Below the pieces are notes generated by a model. The model did not search any database and had not been told where the DNA came from. It worked only from the letters and a program-made list of their open reading frames with translations. Positions 25,780 to 33,859 of a stretch of DNA of 64,000 nucleotides are shown here, piece by piece. Positions within the stretch are counted from its first letter, which is position 1. Every line of letters begins with the position of its first letter. The stretch is from an uncultured Acidobacteriaceae bacterium (lineage in GTDB: Bacteria > Acidobacteriota > Terriglobia > Terriglobales > Acidobacteriaceae): contig CALFMO010000007.1 in the NCBI GenBank assembly GCA_937879855.1, positions 62,001 through 126,000 of the forward strand, in the 5' to 3' direction. The position numbers and the translations under genes are program-made.

Positions 25780-26265
25780 TCAGTTTGCTTGCAGGCGGAG
25801 GCGGAGTTCGCGAGCCAGGCCGTCGATGGCGCGAATCCTTTCTACCGCGGGATCGGGGACATCGGGAACCGACATGGCGAGTTCACAGGAAAGAAGCAGG
25901 GCGGTGAGAGTCTCGCGCATGTCGATGCGCATCTGTTCCTCCACGGCGCGCCGGGCCGCACCTTCCTCGCGCTTGCGGCGATGCAGAGCCGAGCGCACCT
26001 CGCGCACCAGACGTTCCATTCCGGTGACCGCGAAATTGAGGTAGACCGGGAAAGCGGTGCCCAGATGTTCGATCATGCGATCGCTTTCGGCGGGGTCGTT
26101 CTCGAGCAGAAACTGGTCGATAACGACGGCAGAATAAGTTTGTTCGCGCAGGCGGGTGGCAGCCTCCTGCAGGGACTGGGCCCAGTGTGTTTCCAAGCCG
26201 GTGGCGGCGCGCAAGGAATCGACACACTCGGAGCCTCTCGCTGACGAAGTGATGAGTAGGATCAT
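25780..26265 (-). CDS. Degenerate receiver-like protein linked to the NtrC/kinase pair
   Basis: 161 residues. The N-terminal 90 resemble a response-regulator receiver fold (MILLITSSAR, then YSAVVIDQFLLEND with an Asp at the phosphorylation position), but the acidic pocket after the first strand is missing (TSS instead of DD). The C-terminal helices (EEQMRIDMRETLTALLLSCELAM) look like a dimerising four-helix-bundle segment without a phospho-His. It may be a sensor-kinase modulator. It follows the NtrC and kinase genes on the same strand (126-bp gap), suggesting a three-gene unit. Confidence 0.65.
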   Translation of the reverse strand: MILLITSSARGSECVDSLRAATGLETHWAQSLQEAATRLREQTYSAVVIDQFLLENDPAESDRMIEHLGTAFPVYLNFAVTGMERLVREVRSALHRRKREEGAARRAVEEQMRIDMRETLTALLLSCELAMSVPDVPDPAVERIRAIDGLARELRLRLQAN

Positions 26266-26391
26266 GCTCTTTTAAGTTGCACGTCTGCCGCCATGTACAG
26301 CACGATGAAAACATGGCGCTTAGCGATACCGGCAGCAGAGCGGCTTCCCGTTGCGGTACTCGCATTCCAAACAACAAGTTCAAAATCGGGC

Positions 26392-27822
26392 TCAGGATTG
26401 AAATTCGTGGGCCGCGTAATCCTTGAGCTTGCGGTAGAGCGTGGTTTTTCCGATGCCTAGCAGGCGCGCGGCTTGCAACTTGTCGCCGTTAAGTTCGGTG
26501 ATGGCGCTCAAGATGGTTTGCCTCTCGAGCTCTGCCATGGGAATGATCTTGCGGTTCCCATTGAAAAGTCCGTCGCTGTTGGGAGCATCGGGCAAAGGCA
26601 GATTTGCAACTTCGCGAGGCAAGTCTGTGGTGTGAATGAGCGGACCACTGGTGAAGGCGTAGGTCCGCTCCAGACAATTTTCCAACTCTCGGACATTGCC
26701 GGGCCAGTCGTGGGCAAGCATGGCCTTCAGGGCATCATCGCTCAGAATTTTCTCCTGTCCGGAGGTTCGCACCATGCGCTCCAGGAAGTAAGCGATGAGC
26801 AGGGGAATGTCCTGGCGGCGCTCGCGCAGCGGAGGGATGCGGAGGCTGAGGACGTTCAGCCGGAAATAAAGATCGCGGCGGAACTCGCCTTGGGTGACGG
26901 CCTGTTCCAGATCGCGGTTGGTGGCCGCGAGAATGCGGACGTTAATGGGAACGCGGCGCGTGCTGCCGACGGGACGAATTTCCTTTTCCTGGATGGCGCG
27001 CAGCATCTTGGCTTGCAGGTCGACGGGAAGCTCTCCAACTTCGTCGAGGAAGACGGTTCCACCTTCAGCCATGGCCAGCAGTCCGTCTTTGGACTGGTTG
27101 GCCCCTGTGAAAGCGCCTTTCACGTAGCCGAAGAGCTCACTCTCGATCAAGGTGGGCACGAGCGATCCGCAGTCGACGGGGATGAAAGGCTTGTCGCGGA
27201 AGGGACCGGAATAGTGAATGGAGCGGGCGACCATCTCCTTGCCGGTACCGCTTTCCCCGAGAATCAATACCGGATGAACGCTGTTGGCGGCCTTGGCGAT
27301 GATGCGGTAGAGCTTTTCCATTTCAGGGGCGCGACCGATGATGCCGCCGAATCCTTGTTTGGACTTCACTTTCTCGCGTAGCAGGCGGTTTTCGGACTTC
27401 AGCTTCAGGTGGCTGGCAACACGCTCCAGTAGCATCTTAAGTTCGTCGGCGCTGAAGGGCTTGGTGACGTAGTCGTAGGCGCCATTCTTCATGGCCTGCA
27501 CGGCGGACTGCACGGTTCCGTATCCGGTGACCACAATGACGACGGCTTCAGGACGTCGTTCCTTGATGCGGCGAAGCGCGTCGAGGCCGCCAGCGCCGGG
27601 CAGGCGCAGGTCGAGAAGAATGGCGTCGAAGGGTTGGGAGTCGAGAAAGCGGTAAGCATGCTCGGCGGAATCGGCTACGAAGGCTGAAAATCCCAGCGAC
27701 TGTGCTACTTCGCGGCAGGCTTCGCGGATGGACCGTTCATCGTCCACGATCAGGAGGTTAAGGAAATTTGCCGCTTCGATTTGCGGTGTAGCTGGGACCG
27801 GACTGAAAGCTGCTGACGTCAT
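26392..27822 (-). CDS. NtrC-family sigma-54-dependent response regulator
   Basis: 476 residues in three domains. The receiver has Asp71 in ILLDLRLPG. The AAA+ domain (about 160-400) has Walker A GESGTGKE, the sigma-54-contacting loop GAFTGA, Walker B GTVFLDEVGEL and an arginine finger region. A Fis-type HTH ends the protein (KLQAARLLGIGKTTLYRKL). It activates sigma-54 promoters when phosphorylated, probably by the kinase gene 21 bp upstream. A candidate target is the promoter at 29994. Confidence 0.93.
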   Translation of the reverse strand: MTSAAFSPVPATPQIEAANFLNLLIVDDERSIREACREVAQSLGFSAFVADSAEHAYRFLDSQPFDAILLDLRLPGAGGLDALRRIKERRPEAVVIVVTGYGTVQSAVQAMKNGAYDYVTKPFSADELKMLLERVASHLKLKSENRLLREKVKSKQGFGGIIGRAPEMEKLYRIIAKAANSVHPVLILGESGTGKEMVARSIHYSGPFRDKPFIPVDCGSLVPTLIESELFGYVKGAFTGANQSKDGLLAMAEGGTVFLDEVGELPVDLQAKMLRAIQEKEIRPVGSTRRVPINVRILAATNRDLEQAVTQGEFRRDLYFRLNVLSLRIPPLRERRQDIPLLIAYFLERMVRTSGQEKILSDDALKAMLAHDWPGNVRELENCLERTYAFTSGPLIHTTDLPREVANLPLPDAPNSDGLFNGNRKIIPMAELERQTILSAITELNGDKLQAARLLGIGKTTLYRKLKDYAAHEFQS

Positions 27823-27843
27823 GGCGTTTTATTCCTTTTCTTT

Positions 27844-29058
27844 TTATCCATTGGGAATGAGTAGGGGCTGGTTCCCTTCGGGGGAGAGATCGTATGCGCT
27901 GCCGGAATCGAAAAGCGCTAAGGGAACGAGGGGGAGAAGCACGGAAACACGTGTACCGCATACCGGGGCACTGTCGACGTGGATCAGGCCGCCGTTACTG
28001 GTAACAATGTCGTAGACCGTTGCCAATCCCAAGCCTGTACCCTTGCCGGCCTTGGTGGTGAAGAAAGCTTCGAAGAGGTGCGCTCGCGTAGCGGCATCCA
28101 TGCCGCAGCCGTCATCGGCGACAACGAAGAGTGCGCAGGGCAGCGAGGTTGGGACTCGGTCGTTGCCTGGTTCAATGACGCACGGTTCTGTGAGCACCTG
28201 CACTTTGCAATTGCTGGTTTCGACGATGATGTGTCCGCCGCCGGGCATTGCGTCACGCGCGTTGAGCACTAGATTCAGCAGGATCTGCTGAGACTGGGTC
28301 GGATCCATCTTGACCAGGCCAAGATTGGGATCAAGATGAAATTGCAGATCGATGTTTTCGCCAATCAGGCGCGCCAGCAGGTTGCGCATGCCTTCCGCGA
28401 CTTCGTTGAGGGAGAGTAGGCGGGGTTCAGACTTTGCTGGACGGGCAACGGCGAGCAACTGCCGGACTAAGCCAGTAGCCTGCATGCCTGCTTTGCGAAT
28501 CTCTTCCGCGTACTTGCGCACGCGATGGTTGGGTTCGAGATAGGCCATGAGCAGGTCGCAATACAGCAGGACTCCGGTGAGGAGATTGTTGAAGTCGTGG
28601 GCGACACCTCCGGCTAAACGGCCTACGGCTTCCAGTTTCTCGGCTTGGCGCAGGCGCTGCGCGGCCTGCTGGTCATAAGGAGCTTCCTCTGCCAGGACGA
28701 GCGCGTAGTCGGCTTCGCCGTTCGTGCCGGGCACGCGCCACGCGGTCCAGCGCAGAGAATGGCCGTTGTCGCCGTCGACTTTCGAATCGAGTTGAAAGCT
28801 GTCACGTTGCCGCTCGAACAATTCGCGGAAAAAGCGTTGGCCCTCGAGACGATCTTGCGGGGAAATGAGGTCGGCAAAACAAAGAGACGGTGGCAGGCTG
28901 GACCGGCCACCGAGCATCCGTTCCAGAGCGGGATTGAGTGCGGTGACGGTGCCTTCGGGCTGGCACTGTGCCAATCCGACGGGTGCGCAGTCGAAAAGAG
29001 GTCGCAGTTCCGATTTTGAAAATTGCGTGGGCCACGCGAACTTAGCAGCAGAGCTCAT
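27844..29058 (-). CDS. Soluble PAS histidine kinase
   Basis: 404 residues without membrane segments. An N-terminal PAS-like domain (LFDCAPVGLAQCQPEGTV) leads to a HisKA domain with AGGVAHDFNNLLTG (phospho-His), then an ATPase domain with LNLVLNARDAM, DDGCGMD and GKGTGLGLATVYDIV. The FNNLL variant is common in NtrB-like and hybrid kinases. It is followed 21 bp later by the NtrC regulator, its evident partner. The signal is unknown and is probably sensed in the cytoplasm. Confidence 0.9.
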   Translation of the reverse strand: MSSAAKFAWPTQFSKSELRPLFDCAPVGLAQCQPEGTVTALNPALERMLGGRSSLPPSLCFADLISPQDRLEGQRFFRELFERQRDSFQLDSKVDGDNGHSLRWTAWRVPGTNGEADYALVLAEEAPYDQQAAQRLRQAEKLEAVGRLAGGVAHDFNNLLTGVLLYCDLLMAYLEPNHRVRKYAEEIRKAGMQATGLVRQLLAVARPAKSEPRLLSLNEVAEGMRNLLARLIGENIDLQFHLDPNLGLVKMDPTQSQQILLNLVLNARDAMPGGGHIIVETSNCKVQVLTEPCVIEPGNDRVPTSLPCALFVVADDGCGMDAATRAHLFEAFFTTKAGKGTGLGLATVYDIVTSNGGLIHVDSAPVCGTRVSVLLPLVPLALFDSGSAYDLSPEGNQPLLIPNG

Positions 29059-29128
29059 ATAGGTACTTTGCGCGGAACGATTCCCGGAAGGAACCTGAAA
29101 GCGCGTCGCCGGAGACCTTAGTTTTCCT

Positions 29129-29176
29129 GAAATGGGAATCTGCGTGGGTCATCGAGCCAGATCAAAATCCCATTTC
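29129..29176. promoter_or_regulatory. Inverted repeat upstream of the kinase-NtrC operon
   Basis: GAAATGGGA (29129-29137) is mirrored by TCCCATTTC (29168-29176), a perfect 9-bp inverted repeat spaced by 30 bases, about 70-120 bp upstream of the kinase start. It is a candidate operator or looped site. The binding protein is unknown. Confidence 0.35.
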
Positions 29177-29289
29177 GAGCCCACTGTAGAGAATTTGGCG
29201 GGTGACGGGTAAGGGCAGATGTCACTAAAACGGGAATTATTTCTGTGGAAAACTCTGGCGGAATAGCGGAGGCATACGCGTTTGGATAC

Positions 29290-29955
29290 TTAATGGACCG
29301 CCGGCGGCCCTTGGCTGCCGGCAACATAGAGCGGCTCGGTGAGGCGGAAGACCAGGCGATGACCTTTTTCGAGGCGAATGATGGCGGAGGGCTGGTTTGC
29401 TGGAGAGCCCTGCGGAGTTCGAGGCTGACCGGCGTTTCCACTCACGAAAAGGCTGGAGGTTTGCATGGGCAGTTTTGAGCCGGCCAGGTCGATGGAATCG
29501 AGGGTCAGGCGTAGATATCCGCTGTTGCGCTTGAGATTGGAGGCGCGGGCGGACTCTACGCGTCCGGAGACCACCGTGCCGGCGGAAACAAGTTTGTTGC
29601 CTTCGATCACGATGGGCTGGTCGACCACCGCCTGGAAGGTGCGGTTGGCGTCCGGATTTTCGGCGGAGATGGGATTCTTCAGGCGTACGGTGAGCAGGGT
29701 GCCGGCGGGTAGATTTTGGGGATCACGGAAAGGAAGAGCACTTTCAGCTGGGGCACCATTGTCCTGAGCGCCCGGAGAATCGCTCGAACGGGAGAGTTTT
29801 CCTTCCCCGTCATGAAAAGGAACTTGCGGCTGATCGGCCCGGGCAGCGCCATTGCTGGGCTGCATGCCGGCCGGCGGGGAGCAGGCAGAGGCGCAGAGTA
29901 GGGTCAGAAAAATTGCCGTAATGGTCAGACCTCGGGGCCCGCGGAACTGGCTCAT
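29290..29955 (-). CDS. Putative lipoprotein of unknown function
   Basis: 221 residues. The N-terminal signal ends in a lipobox, LLCASAC, so the mature protein is probably lipid-anchored. A disordered Pro/Ser-rich stretch follows, then a beta-rich domain (LPAGTLLTVRLKNPISAENP ... IVIEGNKLVSAGTVVSGRV ... LEKGHRLVFRLTEPL) that resembles barrel-like pilus- or export-associated domains, although no family is certain. GAGGA lies seven bases before the ATG at 29955. A sigma-54-like promoter lies just upstream. Confidence 0.75.
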   Translation of the reverse strand: MSQFRGPRGLTITAIFLTLLCASACSPPAGMQPSNGAARADQPQVPFHDGEGKLSRSSDSPGAQDNGAPAESALPFRDPQNLPAGTLLTVRLKNPISAENPDANRTFQAVVDQPIVIEGNKLVSAGTVVSGRVESARASNLKRNSGYLRLTLDSIDLAGSKLPMQTSSLFVSGNAGQPRTPQGSPANQPSAIIRLEKGHRLVFRLTEPLYVAGSQGPPAVH

Positions 29956-29993
29956 CAGAGTCATCCTCGTCCGTGTTTCCTGGAGATGGAAGT

Positions 29994-30009
29994 GGCAACC
30001 CGATTACCA
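29994..30009 (-). promoter_or_regulatory. Sigma-54 (-24/-12) promoter of the lipoprotein gene
   Basis: On the minus strand the sequence reads TGGTAATCGGGTTGCC: GG and GC separated by exactly ten bases, with TTGC at the -12 side, fitting TGGCAC-N5-TTGC. Transcription would begin near 29983, leaving a leader of about 28 nt with a GAGGA ribosome site before the ATG at 29955. Two NtrC-type activators are encoded nearby. Confidence 0.55.
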
Positions 30010-30192
30010 ACCACAGTCTCATTGAATCAATCACTTGGCGATGGCACTTTGGTGGGATGCGTGTAGATTCTGCCGTGGGATGGGTTTTTGGAGCAACTGC
30101 GGGTGCGCGATATCTGGCCTTCGATATCCTCGTCCCGGTTCCCACGCTTCGAAAATCGCGAAGCGTGGGGCAGCCTCTGTCGCGTCGATACC

Positions 30193-30222
30193 AAAAAAAG
30201 GAGGGCAGCGGGCTGCCCTCCT
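30193..30222 (-). terminator. Intrinsic terminator of the OmpA-like gene
   Basis: AGGAGGGCAGC pairs with GCTGCCCTCCT around a GG loop (30199-30222). On the minus strand it is followed by seven T (complement of the A-run 30193-30199). It lies about 40 bp after the stop codon at 30264. Confidence 0.9.
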
Positions 30223-30263
30223 CGTAAGTTGCCTGATACTTCTTTTATGGTTTCTTCGGTATT

Positions 30264-32072
30264 TTATGGTTTCTTCGGTGCTGGTCTCCTTCTCGGCGCG
30301 GGCCTGGCCGGTTTCTTCTTCTCACTTTCACGGCCGCCGATCAGGCTCAGAGCATCGGTGGCGTTGAAGGGGAATTTACGGACCGAGGTTTCGGTCTGGC
30401 CTGCGGACTTCAGCGTGACGTCCACCCGGCGATTGCTGGCTAAGCGGATGACCGTGATTCTGGCCAGGGCTCGCCGGCGCTCTTCGGTGGTGAGGTCCGT
30501 GTCATTCATGATCGAATCCCGTACTTCCGGCGTGGTTAAGTTACGCTGCTTGCCGTAGGCCACGGTTTCGATGTTGGACTCGGGAATGCCCTGGTTGACC
30601 AGGTAGGCCTTCACGCTGTTTACGCGGCGTTCCGTTAGCCTTTGGTTGAATTCGTCGGAGCCACGCATATCGGCGTGGCCTTCGAGAATGAGGTGAGCAT
30701 CTGGTTTGGACTGGAGATAAGTCTTGAAGTCCGTGGCCAGTGCCTGCAGGATTCGCTGTTGACTGGGCACGAGGCCAGCGCCCGGGCGATCGGTAGCTGG
30801 TTGCGCGGTTGGATAGTAAATGCTGTGCAGAGCCAACCGCTGTTCCAGGACTTCGATCTGAGGATTGGTGGGTGGATTCTGCACGGTGACCTGAGCGGAA
30901 GCTTGACCGTTCAGGCCACGGGAATCGCTGCACGTCGCTGTAACTGTGACCGTGCCCGGCGCAGCACCAGAGGTGTTTAAAGTCGCCGTATTGCCCGTGC
31001 CAGAAACGGTGCCGCCCGTGGCTATCCAATTCGCAATGGAAACCGGAACGCCATCGGGGCTCGTGCAATTGGCAGTCAGGGTGACGGTTCCACCGGGCGT
31101 GACGCTCGATGGGTCGGCCGAGAGCGACATAGTCGGCGGATTCTTGGGGGGCAACGGCTTCACTGTGTAGTTCGCCGAACAACTCGCCACGTTGTTGGTC
31201 TTCGCCCTCGGATCGGTCACGTGTACTGTGACCGTGTAGGAACCGGGCGCAGCGTTGGTGGTATCGATGGTGGCGGTCGTGTCTTTTCCAGTGACCTGTC
31301 CGCCGTTTCCGCTCCAACTGTACGCGACCGGGTGCTTGGGATTGAAATTGCTGGGCGTGACGTTGGCCGTGATCGGCTCTCCAACCATAACTTCGGACGG
31401 CTGCACCGAGCAGGAGGCGGCGGGCGCCACGGCTTCCCGGCCGCCAAAATTGAATAGCAGGCCGGTGCGCAGTCTCAGGCCTTCGAAGTCGGATCGCCGC
31501 AGGTATGGAAACTCGGGACCGGCGAGATTGGCAAAGTTGTGATGTCCCCATTGGAAATCCGCTTCGACTAATCGCCAAGTAACTTTTTTCGATAACGGGA
31601 GATCCATGCCGCCGCCCAGAATGGCACCAAGGCCATTGCTGATAATGCTGCCGGAGTTGTAAGTGACGCGATTGAGGCCGGGCATAGCGTGCAGGAAGAA
31701 GGCTTCTCCCTGGTCGTTCAGGCGGTACATGAACCGCGGCCCTGCGGATACCGTCCAATTAGTCACGCCGGACTCCCAGTTGTACCCGAAGTCGGTCTCG
31801 AGACCGAGGTGCGGAGAGAAGTTATAAGTGACGGCGGCGCCAAGCCCCTTGGTCATGTTCGGAAGTTGAAAAGCCACAGGGTTGTCGACCGGAAAGCCAA
31901 AAGCGGGAACCGTCGCCTCAGGATGCAGATACTGGTAACCGATAAACGCATCCCACTTCGGGTTGGAATCGCTCTGCGCGAATGCCGAAGAGGAAATCGA
32001 AACCGCTACAATCAGAACTGAGAGGCAGCCCGCAAAAATTCGACAACCACGAGCAGGGGCGTTGAGTATCAT
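30264..32072 (-). CDS. OmpA-family envelope protein with Ig-like domains
   Basis: 602 residues. A signal peptide (ILNAPARGCRIFAGCLSVLI to SSAFAQ) is followed by an eight-strand outer-membrane barrel of about 190 residues (WDAFIGYQYLHPEA ... LRLRTGLLFNFGG). Two PKD/Ig-like domains come next (about 200-390), then a peptidoglycan-binding OmpA domain (LILEGHADMRGSDEFNQRLTERRVNSVKAYL) and a Lys/Arg/Pro-rich tail. It probably anchors the outer membrane to the wall. The ATG at 32072 has GGAGG five bases before it; the frame to 32144 lacks a signal. Confidence 0.88.
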   Translation of the reverse strand: MILNAPARGCRIFAGCLSVLIVAVSISSSAFAQSDSNPKWDAFIGYQYLHPEATVPAFGFPVDNPVAFQLPNMTKGLGAAVTYNFSPHLGLETDFGYNWESGVTNWTVSAGPRFMYRLNDQGEAFFLHAMPGLNRVTYNSGSIISNGLGAILGGGMDLPLSKKVTWRLVEADFQWGHHNFANLAGPEFPYLRRSDFEGLRLRTGLLFNFGGREAVAPAASCSVQPSEVMVGEPITANVTPSNFNPKHPVAYSWSGNGGQVTGKDTTATIDTTNAAPGSYTVTVHVTDPRAKTNNVASCSANYTVKPLPPKNPPTMSLSADPSSVTPGGTVTLTANCTSPDGVPVSIANWIATGGTVSGTGNTATLNTSGAAPGTVTVTATCSDSRGLNGQASAQVTVQNPPTNPQIEVLEQRLALHSIYYPTAQPATDRPGAGLVPSQQRILQALATDFKTYLQSKPDAHLILEGHADMRGSDEFNQRLTERRVNSVKAYLVNQGIPESNIETVAYGKQRNLTTPEVRDSIMNDTDLTTEERRRALARITVIRLASNRRVDVTLKSAGQTETSVRKFPFNATDALSLIGGRESEKKKPARPAPRRRPAPKKP

Positions 32073-32402
32073 GGAATCCTCCGAAATGTGCTCGTTGGCC
32101 GTTGGCCGGGGCAACGAGATGGGATGGGAGAAAGCGGATTGCAAAATCGTTTCGAGACGAGACCTTTCCTTAAGTACCAGAAATTCTATCGCACTGCGAT
32201 TTAGTTCGGAAGGTTGGACTCGAAATGTTCCTAGTCAGATAACGGCTGGATGTCTCAAATTGATTCTGCGAGGGCTGCAGGGTGCCTATCCAGACCTTGC
32301 CGGGCGGGAAGCAGGCCGCGTATCGTGGAAAATCGGCCGGAGGGCGGCCGGCTAACCATGAATTCTAAATAGCTGAGGAAGTAAACAGGCGCTAGCAATT
32401 CG
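32073..32402. other. Divergent intergenic region between the OmpA-like gene and the second NtrC gene
   Basis: Holds the ribosome site of the OmpA-like gene and GC-rich inverted sequences (GTTGGCCGTTGGCCGG near 32094; CGGCCGGAGGGCGGCCGG near 32336). No convincing -35/-10 or -24/-12 pair was found, and no gene. Confidence 0.5.
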
Positions 32403-33812
32403 ATGAGCCACGAAAAAATCTTGATTGTCGAAGACGAAGAGAACGAGCGATCGGGGCTGGCGGAACTCGTGTCTTCCTGGGGATTTCGCGTAGAGACCGC
32501 CCGCGATGGCGCGGAAGGGTTGGAGAAGGCGACGCAGTGGTCGCCTTCGATTGTGGTCACCGATCTCAAAATGCCGCGCATGGGCGGTATCGAACTGCTG
32601 GGGCATCTAGGCGAGCAGGCGGGGACGATTGCGGTAATTCTCGTAACGGCGCAAGGGACCATCGACAGCGCTGTGCAAGCCATGCGGATGGGAGCTTACG
32701 ATTACATCACCAAGCCGATCGATACCAATCGCCTGCGGACGATTCTGGCAAACGCGTCGGCGCTGCTGGATACCCGGGCTGAACTTGAGGCTACGCGGCG
32801 CAGGTTGCGCGATGTGGGATCGCTGGGGCGGCTGAACGGCGCCTCGCGCAAGATGCAGGAAATATTCCGGCTCATCGAGATGGTCGCGCCTAGCACGGCC
32901 TCGGTGTTAATCACCGGTGCCAGCGGGACGGGCAAAGAACTGGTAGCGCGGACGATTCATGAACTCAGTCCGCGGAAGGACCGGCCTTTTGTCGCTATTA
33001 ACTGCGCCGCGATCCCCGAGACTCTGATGGAGAGTGAAATCTTCGGGCACGAGAAAGGTGCATTTACCGGAGCACTCGAACGCCGCACCGGCTGCTTCGA
33101 ACTGGCCGAGGGCGGAACGCTGCTGCTGGATGAGATCGGCGAAATGCCGGTGGGAACGCAGGCGAAACTGCTGCGCGTCCTGGAGGATCGAAAACTGCGG
33201 CGGTTGGGCAGCAAGGTGGAAACATCGGTGGATGTGCGGGTGCTGGCGGCCACGAATAAGGTGCCAGACGAGGCGGTGTCGCGAGGCGAGTTGCGCAGTG
33301 ATCTGTATTACCGGCTAAATGTGTTCAACATCCATATGCCGCCGTTGCGCGAGCATAAGGAGGACATTGCGGGGTTGGTGGAGCTATTGCTCGCCGAGAT
33401 GAGCGCCAAGCACGGACGCAAGGTTGCTGCGATCAGTGAGGCTGTGCTGAACCAGTTCAATCAGTACTCGTGGCCGGGGAATGTGCGCGAGTTGCGGAAT
33501 ACGATTGAGCGCGCCGTGATTGTCTGCGATGCCGGCGTGATCGAGACGAAGCATTTGCCGCCGGGGTTTGGGCAGGCTCCGCTGCGTACTGCGGCGAACG
33601 ACCCCGATGCGGTTCGGCTGGGCGTGGGAACGACGGTCGAAGAAGCCGAGAAGATGCTCATTCTGAAGACGCTGGAGGCTACCAGCAACAACAAGACTCG
33701 GGCCGCAGAAATTCTCGGCATTAGCTTGAAAACTCTTCATAATAAGTTGAAAGAATATGGCAGCGCCGCCGCGGAAGCCGTTCCAGGCAAGGAGGAAGTT
33801 CCCGGCGTTTAA
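32403..33812 (+). CDS. NtrC-family sigma-54-dependent response regulator
   Basis: 469 residues. Receiver with Asp54 in VVTDLKMPRMG; AAA+ domain with Walker A GASGTGKE, GAFTGA loop and GTLLLDEIGEM; C-terminal Fis HTH (NKTRAAEILGISLKTLHNKL). It differs from the regulator at 26392 throughout, so the two are separate systems. The kinase at 33860 follows 47 bp later and is the likely partner. Confidence 0.94.
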   Translation: MSHEKILIVEDEENERSGLAELVSSWGFRVETARDGAEGLEKATQWSPSIVVTDLKMPRMGGIELLGHLGEQAGTIAVILVTAQGTIDSAVQAMRMGAYDYITKPIDTNRLRTILANASALLDTRAELEATRRRLRDVGSLGRLNGASRKMQEIFRLIEMVAPSTASVLITGASGTGKELVARTIHELSPRKDRPFVAINCAAIPETLMESEIFGHEKGAFTGALERRTGCFELAEGGTLLLDEIGEMPVGTQAKLLRVLEDRKLRRLGSKVETSVDVRVLAATNKVPDEAVSRGELRSDLYYRLNVFNIHMPPLREHKEDIAGLVELLLAEMSAKHGRKVAAISEAVLNQFNQYSWPGNVRELRNTIERAVIVCDAGVIETKHLPPGFGQAPLRTAANDPDAVRLGVGTTVEEAEKMLILKTLEATSNNKTRAAEILGISLKTLHNKLKEYGSAAAEAVPGKEEVPGV

Positions 33813-33859
33813 GTGCGGTTGGAGCGGTTGATCCTAAACCGCCCAGTTTCTTTTCCTGC

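Larger units (their letters stand above)
29956..30263. other. Intergenic region upstream of the lipoprotein gene
   Basis: Contains the sigma-54-like promoter (29994-30009) reading towards the lipoprotein gene and, at its right end, the terminator of the OmpA-like gene (30193-30222). No separate gene is supported between them. Confidence 0.6.
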
